A stretch of DNA of 64,000 nt from VSJD01 sp964617825 (GCA_964617825.1 CAZTWL010000003.1:62001-126000), one strand, 5' to 3'; positions 18,307 through 27,000 are shown, counted from the first letter of the stretch. Numbers and translations are program-made. The notes: generated by a model not told the origin, from the letters alone.

Positions 18307-19014
18307 ATGATTCGCTCTCGTCATGCGCTCACGCTGATTGAACTGCTGGTTGCCATGGGTATTGCTGTCCTGTTGGCCGGCGTGGTATTTGCGGTTTATA
18401 CCGGCACGCTCGGCACGCTCGATTCCCAAGCCCGCTGGCGTGCCAGAGCCTACCCGGCTGCGGCGGCGCTGGATGTGCTCTCGCTTGATTTGGCCAGCGC
18501 CGTGATTCCCTGGGGCATTACCAATTCGCCGTTTGTGCTGACTCCGGCCCGGGACGACTCCGAAGGGCTCAAACTTCATTTTTTTACGGCCATGCCGGCG
18601 AGCCTGGCGTTGAGCAACCAGCCGCAAACTCAAAATGTTTTTTTCTCCAAGCCCGATGTGCGCGTCTATGCCATCCGCGAAATGGATTATATTCTGTCGT
18701 CTTCCAATGCCGCGGCCACGAACGAAAGGTTGCGCGCTGCGGGCGGGTTGACCCGTGCCTGGCAGGCATTCCGCCTGGAAGATCCTGACGGCATTGTCTC
18801 CAATCGCGACGTCTGGCCGGGCATCCGCGAAATTAAGGTGGAAGTCTATGATGGAACCTGCTGGACCAATACCTGGGGCGACGGAACTAATTTGACCCTG
18901 CCCCAGGCGGCGCGCGTGATGCTCGCGGTGCAGGATGATCCTGCCGGCTGGCGCGCCTCCGAAGTGCTGATCCCGGCGGGCCAGCGCATTGCCGCGCCCA
19001 AAACCCGGAAGTAG
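18307..19014 (+). CDS. GspJ-like pseudopilin (prepilin-type N-terminal motif)
   Basis: The 235-residue product starts with a short basic leader and a type IV prepilin motif (HALTLIELLVAMG) that runs into one hydrophobic helix. Glu12, the +5 residue, is conserved. The residue before the predicted cleavage point is Ala rather than the usual Gly. After the helix, LDVLSLDLASAVIP resembles the minor pseudopilin GspJ of type II secretion. I chose ATG 18307 because it places this leader correctly; the frame is open to 18208 but that extension is arginine-rich and not family-like. Ribosome site is weak. No other gsp genes lie in the window, so it is either an outlying member of a system elsewhere or part of a small pilus. 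Confidence 0.75.
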   Translation: MIRSRHALTLIELLVAMGIAVLLAGVVFAVYTGTLGTLDSQARWRARAYPAAAALDVLSLDLASAVIPWGITNSPFVLTPARDDSEGLKLHFFTAMPASLALSNQPQTQNVFFSKPDVRVYAIREMDYILSSSNAAATNERLRAAGGLTRAWQAFRLEDPDGIVSNRDVWPGIREIKVEVYDGTCWTNTWGDGTNLTLPQAARVMLAVQDDPAGWRASEVLIPAGQRIAAPKTRK

Positions 19015-19086
19015 ACAACGGTCCAATGCCGACCTCTTCCGATTCCCGGCTGCGGCATTTCAGCTTCTGCGCTGGTATTTTCCGCC

Positions 19087-20355
19087 TTACATCTGAACGA
19101 CGCGTTTGGTGCGGCGCGAGCGTTCGGCGGCAAAAACCATCCGGTGCGATTCGAGTGTTTCATCCGGGCCGGTGAGGAGCTTCTGCTGGTCGTTGCAATG
19201 CACGGCCTCGACGAACTGGGTCATCAGGCCGCCGTCGCCGCCGCCGTGCCCGCCAACGGCGCCCTTGACCACATCTGAAATGAAGGTTTCCGAATTATAG
19301 GTTTTCGAGGTGTTGGTCAGGAAATCGAAGACCTGGATCTGGGCGCCGTTCAAACACAATACGCCGCGCGTTCCGAAGATGCGCAAACTCGGTCCGATAT
19401 CGCCATCCGGTGTAAAGGCGGTCATGGTGTGCACGGCCGTGGCACCGTTGGCAAATTCCATGTTGACCACCTGGTGATCCACCACGTCGTTATCGCAGGC
19501 GTAAACGCAACGACCGTAAGGGCCCTCGCGCAAGGCCTTGGTGATGGTCTTTACGTTCACCACGGGGGCCAGCACGTTGACTGGCCAGACAAGATTGCCC
19601 TGTTTAATCCTTGTCAAGTAGAAGCGCTTGGCGGAATAGGGGCATTGCGACTCGACGGCGCGCGGACAATCCAGGCAGCGTGCGGCTGCGCCCTTGGGCT
19701 TGTTTTCCTTGCGGAAATGTTTCAAGTTGCCGAAGGATGAGACCTGCACGCAGGGCGCATTCATGTAATAGCGGATCAGGTCGATGTAATGACAGCTCTT
19801 GGCCAGGAGCATGAAGGACGATTCTTTTTCATTGCGCCAGTTGCCGCGCACGAAGGAATGCGCCTGGTGCCAGTAGTGGACGCGCTCCAGGTCCTGCAGG
19901 GTGACGATCTCGCCGATCGCTCCGGTCGCGAGCAGGTGCTTGACGTTCTGGACCGCCTTGGTATAACGCAGCACGTGGCCGACGCCCAGGATGACCTTGT
20001 TGGCCTTGACGGTCGCGACAATGCGCCGGCACTCCGCCTCGGTGGGCGCCATCGGCTTTTCCAGGAGGATGTGGTACTTTTTGCGGGCGAAGGCCATGGC
20101 CGGAGCGGTGTGCATCGAATCCTGGGTGCAGATCAGCACGGCATCGGCAAAGCGGGGCAGGCGGGCGGCTTCCTGCCAGGACCGGAAGATGTGTTCCTTT
20201 GGAATCTTATGGGTGGCGGCCATCTGGTTGCGATAAAAATCGCGCGGCTCGGCCACGCCGACTACCGTGGCTTTATCCGGATGTTCCGTTGCATAATGGG
20301 CGTATCCGCACCCGCGGGCGCCCGCCCCGACGACCAGTAATTTAACCGTTGCCAT
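19087..20355 (-). CDS. Gfo/Idh/MocA-family oxidoreductase
   Basis: A 422-residue NAD(P)-dependent sugar or polyol oxidoreductase. The Rossmann fold begins at LLVVGAGARGCGYA, the conserved cofactor-site motif is LEKPMAPT, and the catalytic His lies in KSCHYIDLIRYY. A CLDCPRAVESQCPY segment in the middle gives three cysteines in a metal-site-like spacing, which is seen in some members but whose role is unclear. A strong AAGGAGGG precedes ATG 20355. It is the last gene of a six-gene minus-strand operon, 15 bp after the TPR lipoprotein gene. A sugar dehydrogenase behind lipid-transport genes is unexpected. Substrate unknown. Confidence 0.88.
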   Translation of the reverse strand: MATVKLLVVGAGARGCGYAHYATEHPDKATVVGVAEPRDFYRNQMAATHKIPKEHIFRSWQEAARLPRFADAVLICTQDSMHTAPAMAFARKKYHILLEKPMAPTEAECRRIVATVKANKVILGVGHVLRYTKAVQNVKHLLATGAIGEIVTLQDLERVHYWHQAHSFVRGNWRNEKESSFMLLAKSCHYIDLIRYYMNAPCVQVSSFGNLKHFRKENKPKGAAARCLDCPRAVESQCPYSAKRFYLTRIKQGNLVWPVNVLAPVVNVKTITKALREGPYGRCVYACDNDVVDHQVVNMEFANGATAVHTMTAFTPDGDIGPSLRIFGTRGVLCLNGAQIQVFDFLTNTSKTYNSETFISDVVKGAVGGHGGGDGGLMTQFVEAVHCNDQQKLLTGPDETLESHRMVFAAERSRRTKRVVQM

Positions 20356-20370
20356 GTTTCGATTCCCTCC

Positions 20371-21342
20371 TTAATTAGATTTCTTTTGCGCTGCGCCGGC
20401 CGGCGGCTGTTGCCGGTCAAGCGCCGCCTTCAGGCGCTCCAACTGTCTTTGCAGGTCCGGCTGATCGGCGGCCAGGGGCAGGGCCCGGTCGGCAAGGGCG
20501 CGGGCCGGCGCGAGCCGGCCGCTCTCGCCCAGGCTGCGCGCTGCGCGATAGTAGCGATCCGCGGCCAAGGGGCGGTTGCCGGAGTTTTCGTAGGCGTGCC
20601 CCGCCAGGTCAAGCGCTCCGACCATCTCGTCATACCGTCCGGCCTCCTGCCAGCAACTTGCGGCAAGATCATATTGAGGCGCGGCGGCTTGCGGGTTCAT
20701 GTTCAGCAGCTGGATGCGGGCCCGGGCCAGCGCCGTTTCCGCCCGGATATCGGCCCCACAGGTCTTAAGTTGCTTCGGGTTGATGGCGGCCAGTTCGGAT
20801 TCCGCGTTGTCGGCCTGGTTCTGGTCGCACAGCAACCCGGCCAGCAGGAGGCGCCACTGGATGCGGATGACATCGTTCGGCTCCCTGGATTTGGCCAGTT
20901 CTGCCCGGGCCAGGTTTTCGGCTTCCTGCAAGCGACCTTGGGCGCGGACTATTTTGGCCTCCAGCAAGGGGAGTTCCCGGCAGGAAACGCCGGCGCGCTG
21001 AAATTCAAGCCGGGCCTCATCCAGGCATGCCAGGGCCGCATCGTATTGGCGCGCCGCTGCCAGGCAGGCGGCCAGGTTGTAGGCATTGCGGGCAATGTCC
21101 GCGGGCATATCGATGACCCGAGCGCGCTGGAGCGCCTTTTGATAATAGACGGCCGCTTTGTCCGCCGAGCCGGAGGCATATGCGCCCCGCGCCACAGCCA
21201 CGTTGCGTTCGATTTCCGGATCGGTACGGACGGCTTTTGGCGGGGTCGAACACCCGGCGCTGGCCAGGAACATGGCGGCCAGGAGCGTTATGACGGCGGA
21301 TGACGGACGGCGGATGACGGACAGAACAAATGACGATTTCAT
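20371..21342 (-). CDS. TPR-type lipoprotein of the MCE operon
   Basis: A 323-residue protein with a lipoprotein-type signal (hydrophobic ITLLAAMFLASAG before Cys31) followed by repeated helix pairs with the Ala/Tyr/Leu spacing of tetratricopeptide repeats (for example AVYYQKALQRARV and NAYNLAACLAAARQY). It should be lipid-anchored on the periplasmic side. The -3 residue is Ser rather than the common Leu, so the lipobox is slightly atypical. I chose ATG 21342 because it gives this signal and overlaps the stop of mlaD by 4 bp (ATGA); the open upstream frame lies inside mlaD. Its place directly after mlaD suggests an outer-membrane or scaffold component in the role MlaA or PqiC plays elsewhere, which is inference. 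Confidence 0.75.
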   Translation of the reverse strand: MKSSFVLSVIRRPSSAVITLLAAMFLASAGCSTPPKAVRTDPEIERNVAVARGAYASGSADKAAVYYQKALQRARVIDMPADIARNAYNLAACLAAARQYDAALACLDEARLEFQRAGVSCRELPLLEAKIVRAQGRLQEAENLARAELAKSREPNDVIRIQWRLLLAGLLCDQNQADNAESELAAINPKQLKTCGADIRAETALARARIQLLNMNPQAAAPQYDLAASCWQEAGRYDEMVGALDLAGHAYENSGNRPLAADRYYRAARSLGESGRLAPARALADRALPLAADQPDLQRQLERLKAALDRQQPPAGAAQKKSN

Positions 21343-22109
21343 TTGGATTCTCCTCCGGAAAGCGGTTCGGCGCCAGGCAGGATCAGGTCGGCCGGCGAAA
21401 TTAATGGGCCATTTTCCGGGTTTGCGATGTATTTGCGGAACAACCAATGCCGTTGGAGTCCCTCGATCAAGACCTGCGACGACCGCATGGTGTCCTGGGC
21501 CTGGATCAAAAGGCCGGGGACATTTTCGTGCAACAGGATTTCGCTTTCATGCAGGGTCTTGCGGGTCTGCGTCGTGAGCGCTGGCAATTCGTCGAGCACG
21601 GCATTCACTTTGTCGAATGTCGGCCGCAGCTGGGCGCGGAGCTCTTCGATGACCAGCATGGCTTGCTTGGTGATATCCTTGTCCATTGTGCAGGCAATCA
21701 TGCTGCCGTTGGGCATAATTGGAAAGTTGCGGTTGCCGATGGATATATCCACGTACGAATCGCCGACCACGATCAGCGTTTTCTTTACCAGGGCCACGGA
21801 GTTTGTGCGCACAAAGCCGTGGAAAGTGGACTTTAGTTCGAAAGTCGCCTCGATTGTGCCTTCCATGGTGGGTGCGATCCGGATGACGCTGCCGGCAACG
21901 GTGTCGCGGATCTTGACCTCGGCCCCCTTTTTGAGACCGTAGGAGCCCTCTTCGGCCTGAAATACCGCGTGCAGCCGGAACTTGGGCTCGAACAGGCCCT
22001 GGGCGCGGCCGGCCAGGAAAATGCCGGCGATCAGCACGGCGATGGCCAGCAGCACAAAAACTCCGGTGATTTCATTGACGAAGCGAAACTTGAATGTTTT
22101 GTCCATCAT
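21339..22109 (-). CDS. mlaD: MCE-domain protein, MlaD-type
   Basis: A 256-residue MCE protein of a lipid transporter. One membrane helix (about 14-34, ITGVFVLLAIAVLIAG) is followed by a single MCE domain (about 38-115) with YGLKKGAEVKIRDTVAG, the typical core. A helical tail from about 145 is longer than in E. coli MlaD and ends in a Gly/Pro-rich segment. MlaD hexamers bind phospholipid and dock on MlaE in the periplasm. TTAGGAGGAA precedes the start. It lies 54 bp after the ATPase-like gene and overlaps the lipoprotein gene by 4 bp. Confidence 0.9.
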   Translation of the reverse strand: MMDKTFKFRFVNEITGVFVLLAIAVLIAGIFLAGRAQGLFEPKFRLHAVFQAEEGSYGLKKGAEVKIRDTVAGSVIRIAPTMEGTIEATFELKSTFHGFVRTNSVALVKKTLIVVGDSYVDISIGNRNFPIMPNGSMIACTMDKDITKQAMLVIEELRAQLRPTFDKVNAVLDELPALTTQTRKTLHESEILLHENVPGLLIQAQDTMRSSQVLIEGLQRHWLFRKYIANPENGPLISPADLILPGAEPLSGGESK

Positions 22110-22163
22110 CGCTTATTCCTCCTAATGCGGGCTTTCGCCCACAACTCATCCCCAGGTTGCCGG

Positions 22164-22877
22164 TCAACTTCCGGTGCGCACGGTGGCGTTTACGGATATC
22201 ATGGATTGGCCCTGCATGGTGTAGCGCGTGGCATCCCACAAGGTCGGGTGCTGCCAGACCTGGTCGTTGTCGGTTAGCCAGACCAAGGCGGCGCCGTGCG
22301 CCGCGGTTTCCTTTGCCGCGGCAATCAGGTGCGGCAGAAATTCCAAGGGCACGCCTTTCATGGGGCGTTCCAGCAGAACAAGTTTTGGGCGCCCCAGAAA
22401 AGCGCGAATCCATTCGCAGCGCCGCAGGTCGCCGCGCGGCAGTTGGGCAGGCCGTACAGCCGGCAACGTCTCCAGTTTGAATGACCGGGCCAGGGCCTCG
22501 GCTTCTTCAATGATTGCCGCCATCGGCCGCCGGGTGTGATGCCGCTGGGATAAAGTCACGTTTTCGTTCACGTTCAGGTTGCTGATCCAGCCGTGTTCAT
22601 CAAAAACCCGGGCGATGCCGGCGCGCAGCGTCAGGCTTCGTTCGGGCGCTATTTTTGCCCAGGACTCGCCCAGGAAACTGACGATACCCTCGTCGGGCGC
22701 AAGCAGGCCTTCAGCCAGATCGGACAGCGGCAACTGCTCGTTGCCCGGCTCGGTCTTGACGAGCGCTAACTCGCCCGGGGTCAGCTGCAGGGTAATGCCT
22801 CGCAGCCCGGAATGCTCCAGGGGCGCCGGGTGCAGCGTCACGTCCGCGAGATTCAGGATGAAATTTCCCTTGTTCAT
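22164..22877 (-). CDS. ABC-transporter ATPase-like protein with degenerate catalytic motifs (MlaF position)
   Basis: A 237-residue protein with the overall layout of an ABC ATPase, in the place of mlaF. Each motif needed for ATP hydrolysis is altered. The Walker A region reads KTEPGNEQLP (41-50), with no GxxGxGK(S/T). The signature reads LPRGD (146-150) instead of LSGGQ. Walker B reads LVLLERP, with Glu170 in place of Asp and Arg171 in place of the catalytic Glu. The switch region VWLTDND lacks its His. The frame is intact for the family's full length and lies 7 bp from mlaE, so this is not a simple pseudogene. It may be a structural partner or a regulator; a true ATPase could be encoded elsewhere. 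Confidence 0.8.
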   Translation of the reverse strand: MNKGNFILNLADVTLHPAPLEHSGLRGITLQLTPGELALVKTEPGNEQLPLSDLAEGLLAPDEGIVSFLGESWAKIAPERSLTLRAGIARVFDEHGWISNLNVNENVTLSQRHHTRRPMAAIIEEAEALARSFKLETLPAVRPAQLPRGDLRRCEWIRAFLGRPKLVLLERPMKGVPLEFLPHLIAAAKETAAHGAALVWLTDNDQVWQHPTLWDATRYTMQGQSMISVNATVRTGS

Positions 22878-22884
22878 AAGTCCG

Positions 22885-23673
22885 TCAAATATAAGTCAGG
22901 ATGGAGACAATCGCTGAAATGACGAAGAGCGTTGCGATGGAGCGCACGACTGCCCGTGTGGCGGCCTGCGGCACCTCGGTGATGGAGTAATGCACGCTGA
23001 GTCCTTCCATGATGCAAATGCCCGCCGTGAACAGCCCGGGCGCCAGGGTCTTGGCGAGCAGGTTGCACACGTCGGCCGGGTGCAGTCCTTTCAGGACGGT
23101 ATTCATGAACATCAGCGGGTCGCTTGTGCCAATGCCGAAGAGAATGCCGAAAGCGTAACCGCTGACAAAGGCGACGATCGTAAACCAGATGGTCAGGCAG
23201 AAAATGGAAAGGGCAAAAGCCAAAGCCCGGGGGATGGCCAGGTAGAGCAGGGTGTCAAGGCCCTGGGCCTCCAGCACCTTGATTTCGCCGAATACCTTCA
23301 TGTTGGCCAGCTCGACGGCGATTGCCGTGCCGCTGCGCCCGATGACAATGAAGTTGACCACGAGGGGGGCGACTTCGCGCAGGATGACCGCAATCAGCAC
23401 GGCCCCGAGCATGTCGGATTGACCGGCCTTGCCCAGCCAGACCTGGGCTTGCACGACGACCGAGATGCCGGTGAGAAGCGCCACCAGGGACACAAAGCGC
23501 AGGGCCTCGACGCCCGTGAACAGGATCTGACGCGCGAATACTGCGCGGGTTGTGCGCGGCCAGTGCCGTGGCCGGGCTGCCAGGCAAAGGATTGTGCCCA
23601 CCACGGCAAAAAGATGCGCAGCCTCCCGCAGGCGCGCAATGGCGTTCTGACCGATCGTCCCGATGAATGTCAT
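22885..23673 (-). CDS. mlaE: MlaE-family lipid ABC transporter permease
   Basis: A 262-residue inner-membrane permease of the MlaE family with about five to six membrane segments. The conserved core is present: ILREVAPLVVNFIVIGRSGTA (shortened here to its ends), then ELANMKVFGEIKVLEAQGLD, the coupling loop that contacts the ATPase. These permeases move phospholipids between the inner membrane and the MCE ring. The start at 23673 has only a weak GGGT upstream, but it lies 5 bp from the stop of the preceding gene and may rely on coupling. Length is normal. Function rests on the family and on mlaD next door. Confidence 0.93.
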   Translation of the reverse strand: MTFIGTIGQNAIARLREAAHLFAVVGTILCLAARPRHWPRTTRAVFARQILFTGVEALRFVSLVALLTGISVVVQAQVWLGKAGQSDMLGAVLIAVILREVAPLVVNFIVIGRSGTAIAVELANMKVFGEIKVLEAQGLDTLLYLAIPRALAFALSIFCLTIWFTIVAFVSGYAFGILFGIGTSDPLMFMNTVLKGLHPADVCNLLAKTLAPGLFTAGICIMEGLSVHYSITEVPQAATRAVVRSIATLFVISAIVSILTYI

Positions 23674-23678
23674 GGGCG

Positions 23679-24578
23679 TTACCCGTATGGCGGCAGGTGC
23701 AATTCCGTCCGAATATTGTTGATCATCGTCACCATGCTTCGGCCGTAGGCGACGTATATTTCGGCGGCGTCCAGGCTGCGCTGGGAGTCCGGGTCATGGA
23801 AGATTTTGCCGAGATGCGGCTCGATCGAAAAGCCGCCGTCATAGCCGCGCGTGAAAAGGTCCTTGACGATTCTGGGAATATCGCCGTGGCCTTCCCCCGG
23901 ATAAGTGAAAACGGACTTTTTGGCGGCTTTGTCCCAGATGGCATCCTTGATGTGAATATAGGCCACATGCTCGCGGACATGGGAATAAAATTCCCAGGAG
24001 GACTGCTTGGGATAGGGCTCGGGTTTGCCGCGGTCGTCGCTGCCGACCGGGTTGCCGGTATCGTAGACCAGTTTCAGGCCCGGGACATTTTCGAGGAGCT
24101 TGAGCGTGAATTGCCAGCCCATCCCGCCATAATTCATGCAGTTCTCGTGCAGGGCCGTGAGCCCGGCGTCCGCAAACATTCGTTGGATTTCACGAACGCG
24201 CCGGAACCGCTCGGCCTCCATCTGGTCTGCGCCTTCGCGTACGGCAAAACTCATGATGCGCACCAGCTTGGTGCCCAGTTTCTGCATGCGCGGAATGGAG
24301 CGGCGCGTTTCAGCCAGCGAGCGATCGAAGGGCTCGTCGATTTTCTGGCTCCAGTTGCCGATTGCCGCGCCAAAACAATTGATGCGCACGCCGGCTTCGG
24401 CCAGTTTGCCGGCCAGGCGGTCGAAAGCCGCGTCGGAAATATCGTGGATCCAGCCGGCGGGGAAATCGTCGACCTGCACATTGCGCGACTCGATATCGCG
24501 CCAGCCAAGTTCCTTTGTCACTCGGATCTGAACATCCAGGGACGGACTGGCTTCATCCGCAAAACCGGTCATGTACAT
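23679..24578 (-). CDS. Sugar phosphate isomerase/epimerase (xylose-isomerase-like TIM barrel)
   Basis: A 299-residue TIM-barrel protein of the AP-endonuclease-2/xylose-isomerase-like family. Metal-site residues are visible in LHENCMNYG, LVYDTGNPV, IHIKDAIW and FSIEPHLG. Members isomerise or epimerise keto sugars, or act as 3-keto-glucoside lyases beside Gfo/Idh/MocA dehydrogenases. One such dehydrogenase is the last gene of this operon, so the pair may work together on a sugar. I chose ATG 24578 (MYMTGFADE) because GGAG lies 8 bases upstream. The frame is open for 69 more residues, but that stretch crosses the divergent promoter region and is not family-like. It is the first gene of the operon. 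Confidence 0.85.
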   Translation of the reverse strand: MYMTGFADEASPSLDVQIRVTKELGWRDIESRNVQVDDFPAGWIHDISDAAFDRLAGKLAEAGVRINCFGAAIGNWSQKIDEPFDRSLAETRRSIPRMQKLGTKLVRIMSFAVREGADQMEAERFRRVREIQRMFADAGLTALHENCMNYGGMGWQFTLKLLENVPGLKLVYDTGNPVGSDDRGKPEPYPKQSSWEFYSHVREHVAYIHIKDAIWDKAAKKSVFTYPGEGHGDIPRIVKDLFTRGYDGGFSIEPHLGKIFHDPDSQRSLDAAEIYVAYGRSMVTMINNIRTELHLPPYG

Positions 24579-24742
24579 GGCGGGTGCTCCGCAAAAGTTG
24601 CTGTAAATTTCAGGCGTATCCTTAATAGCAAAGCGCTCCGCCAGCGTCAACGGCAATGATCGTATGAATGTGTTCGACAACGCCTTCGAAATAATGGAAT
24701 ATTCCGGCTGGTATTTCCTGTATTTATCGAAAGGATGACGAT
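24579..24742. promoter_or_regulatory. Divergent promoter region with nested inverted repeats
   Basis: This 164-bp region lies between the minus-strand MCE operon and the plus-strand GH42 gene. It contains a perfect 10-bp palindrome, GGAATATTCC, at 24696-24705, flanked by GAAATA (24688-24693) and TATTTC (24712-24717). TCGACA at 24674-24679, 18 bases and AATATT at 24698-24703 form a plausible promoter for the GH42 gene that overlaps the palindrome. A regulator bound here could control both directions; none is encoded next to it. Confidence 0.4.
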
Positions 24743-26839
24743 ATGGATAATAAGATTTTCGGCGACAAGTTCTGGTACGGGGCATCCTGCGCCCCGTATG
24801 CCAAGTCGATGGACTGGCCCAGCGATCAATGGGACGCGGATTTGACCAATATGCGCAAAATGGGATTCAATGTTGCGCGCATTTTTGTGCCCTGGGACCG
24901 GATTGAACGCCGCGAAGGCGAACTGGATTTCAGCAAACAGGATCGTTTCATGGAGCTGGCGGCCAAGCACGAAATCGGTGTGATCTTGAACGTCGGCGGG
25001 GTGTTCGACAACCTTCAGGGAATTTATCCTCCCTGTTGGTTCGCTCGCAAATACCAGGTTTGCGTTCCGCAGGAAAAGCCGGGCGCGGCGGCGGTCAGAT
25101 ACGGGCCCAGGGCCCATGTTTGCCTGGATACGCCGCTTTATCGGGAAAAGGCTTTTGCGTTTGTTGCCCTTGCCGTGCGCCGCTATGCCGATCATCCCGC
25201 AACGGCGGGCTGGATGGTCTGGAATGAGCCGTGGCTCCGCCCCTGTTACTGCCCGGCCACCCTTGCCCGTTTCCGGGTTCACCTCAGGACAAAATATTGC
25301 GACAAGCTTGCCGAACTCAACCGGATCTGGGGCACTGAATTTCCGGTCAACTATGAATCTTGGGAAGAAGTTGAAGCCCCGGCGGGGGTCGGTTTCCTCG
25401 GTGGCGGCGTCAATGCCTGGCGCGACTGGCAGGAATTCACCGAAGCACGCATGACCGACGCCATGTTGCAGGTGTCGGCGGTCATCAAGGCCAACGATCC
25501 GCGCAAGCATCCTTCCAGCGCCAACATGGTCGGCTACGGACGCTTGAGCGAATCGTGCCGTTCCCTGGACGTGATGGGTTACTCTTTCTATACCGTTGCG
25601 CATGGCGAACATGCCACGCCATTCCAGAAAGCCATGCAGTGCGCTTTGTATCGCTGGTTTTCCCAGGAGGAAAAACGCCGCACTTTGGTTTTGGAAACGG
25701 AGGTCGGTCCGAATAACTTCATGATTACGCCGGAATTGCGCACCTTGAACAACTGGCTGGCAGTCGGCCACAATGCCAAGTCGATTGTCTGCTGGAATTA
25801 TCGCAGCCGCTATTCCGATACCCAGGTGGGTAATTTCAATCTGATGGCCTGGGACGGCACGCCAACGCCCCGTTCCAAACTCCATGCCGGAATGGCGGCC
25901 ACCTTCAACCGGCATGCCGCCTTGCTGAACGATTGCGTTCCGGAGCCGGAGGCGGCGGTCCTGATCTCCGATGCGCTCCGCCTTTGTGCGCAGGCCACCC
26001 ATTGCGGCGATCCCGGGCATGGCGGGGATTATGCCACTTTTGTGGGGAGCCAGCGCGGCGCATTCAAGCTGCTGTGGGATATGAACATTACGTTCGACGG
26101 TGTGGCCGAATGCCATTTCGAAGATCTGGGCCGCTACAAGGTGATGCTCCTGCCGCTAATCGAAAACATGTCCGCGGATATCGCCGCCATCCTGCGCAAA
26201 TATGTCGCCAATGGCGGCACGCTGATTGCGGAAAGCCCGTTTGCATTCAAGGATGAAAATAATTTTCTGCACGGCAAGGCGCCGATTTACGGGCTGGACG
26301 AAGTGTTCGGCGCGTTTACCCGGGACCGTGAAGGCAAGGAATCCGCATCTTCCGTCGTTTATCAGGACGGCAGCCAAGGCAGTGTCTTTTTCCTGTGGCA
26401 TCCTTATGAACTGACGGGCGGCACGGCTGTGGCGGCCTATGCTGACGGGCGCGCGGCGGCCGTTGCCAACCGTTTCGGCAAAGGTCGGACGATTGTCGCC
26501 GGCACCGAGGTTTTCCGCCAGTACATGGAGAAACCGGATGCCGCCGCAACAAGCTTTCTGCGCCGCGCTGTCATGGCAAGCGGTGTCAAGCGCAATGCGG
26601 AAGTCCTGATCGGCGGCCAGGTAGCCGAAGCTTCTTCGATTGAAGTCTGCCGCCTGAGCGGCAAAAAAGGCGTCGTGTACATTGTGCTGAACCATAACGA
26701 GACGCCGGCGTCATTCCGCCTGAAAGTTCGCGAGAAATCCGGCGCCTGGATCAACCTGGACGATGGCGCCAATGTCGACTTGGGCGGGGAAATCACCCTG
26801 CCGGCGCAGAGCGTATTGCCGTTTGCGCGGATTAATTAA
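24743..26839 (+). CDS. GH42-family beta-galactosidase-like glycoside hydrolase
   Basis: A 698-residue glycoside hydrolase of family 42. The TIM-barrel domain starts with WYGASCAPYAKSMDWP. The acid/base Glu162 is in WMVWNEPW, and the nucleophile is most likely Glu318 in LVLETEVGPNNF. The middle trimerisation (class I glutamine-amidotransferase-like) domain spans about 395-610, and a small beta domain ends the protein. Length is typical. No signal peptide is present, so it should cleave imported oligosaccharides in the cytosol; beta-galactosides are the usual substrates, alpha-L-arabinosides for some members. AAAGGATG precedes ATG 24743. It is divergent from the MCE operon and convergent with rmuC. 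Confidence 0.87.
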   Translation: MDNKIFGDKFWYGASCAPYAKSMDWPSDQWDADLTNMRKMGFNVARIFVPWDRIERREGELDFSKQDRFMELAAKHEIGVILNVGGVFDNLQGIYPPCWFARKYQVCVPQEKPGAAAVRYGPRAHVCLDTPLYREKAFAFVALAVRRYADHPATAGWMVWNEPWLRPCYCPATLARFRVHLRTKYCDKLAELNRIWGTEFPVNYESWEEVEAPAGVGFLGGGVNAWRDWQEFTEARMTDAMLQVSAVIKANDPRKHPSSANMVGYGRLSESCRSLDVMGYSFYTVAHGEHATPFQKAMQCALYRWFSQEEKRRTLVLETEVGPNNFMITPELRTLNNWLAVGHNAKSIVCWNYRSRYSDTQVGNFNLMAWDGTPTPRSKLHAGMAATFNRHAALLNDCVPEPEAAVLISDALRLCAQATHCGDPGHGGDYATFVGSQRGAFKLLWDMNITFDGVAECHFEDLGRYKVMLLPLIENMSADIAAILRKYVANGGTLIAESPFAFKDENNFLHGKAPIYGLDEVFGAFTRDREGKESASSVVYQDGSQGSVFFLWHPYELTGGTAVAAYADGRAAAVANRFGKGRTIVAGTEVFRQYMEKPDAAATSFLRRAVMASGVKRNAEVLIGGQVAEASSIEVCRLSGKKGVVYIVLNHNETPASFRLKVREKSGAWINLDDGANVDLGGEITLPAQSVLPFARIN

Positions 26840-27000
26840 ATCGCACTTCGATCGGAGGTTGCCTGACAAGCCCGGCTCGGAGCGGCGCGAGGCCTGTCGC
26901 GCTCCCGGTATTGACGCTAACCGCCTCCGGCGAGCGCAAGGCCATGGGTCACAGGCGAGTTGTTTCGGAAGCGCGCGCCGACTAATTCTGGCAAGGGGCC

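Noticed and set aside
19022..19062. AATGCCG/CGGCATT inverted repeat between the pseudopilin and Gfo/Idh/MocA genes as a bidirectional terminator
   Set aside because: Arms of seven bases around a loop of about 20 bases with no T-run are too weak to call.
22164..22877. Calling the MlaF-like gene a pseudogene
   Set aside because: The frame is intact over full length, spacing to mlaE is 7 bp, and the fold outline is kept. Loss of motifs alone does not show that it is dead.
24579..24785. A 69-residue N-terminal extension of the TIM-barrel isomerase
   Set aside because: It would cross the divergent promoter and the start of the GH42 gene, and the residues are not family-like.
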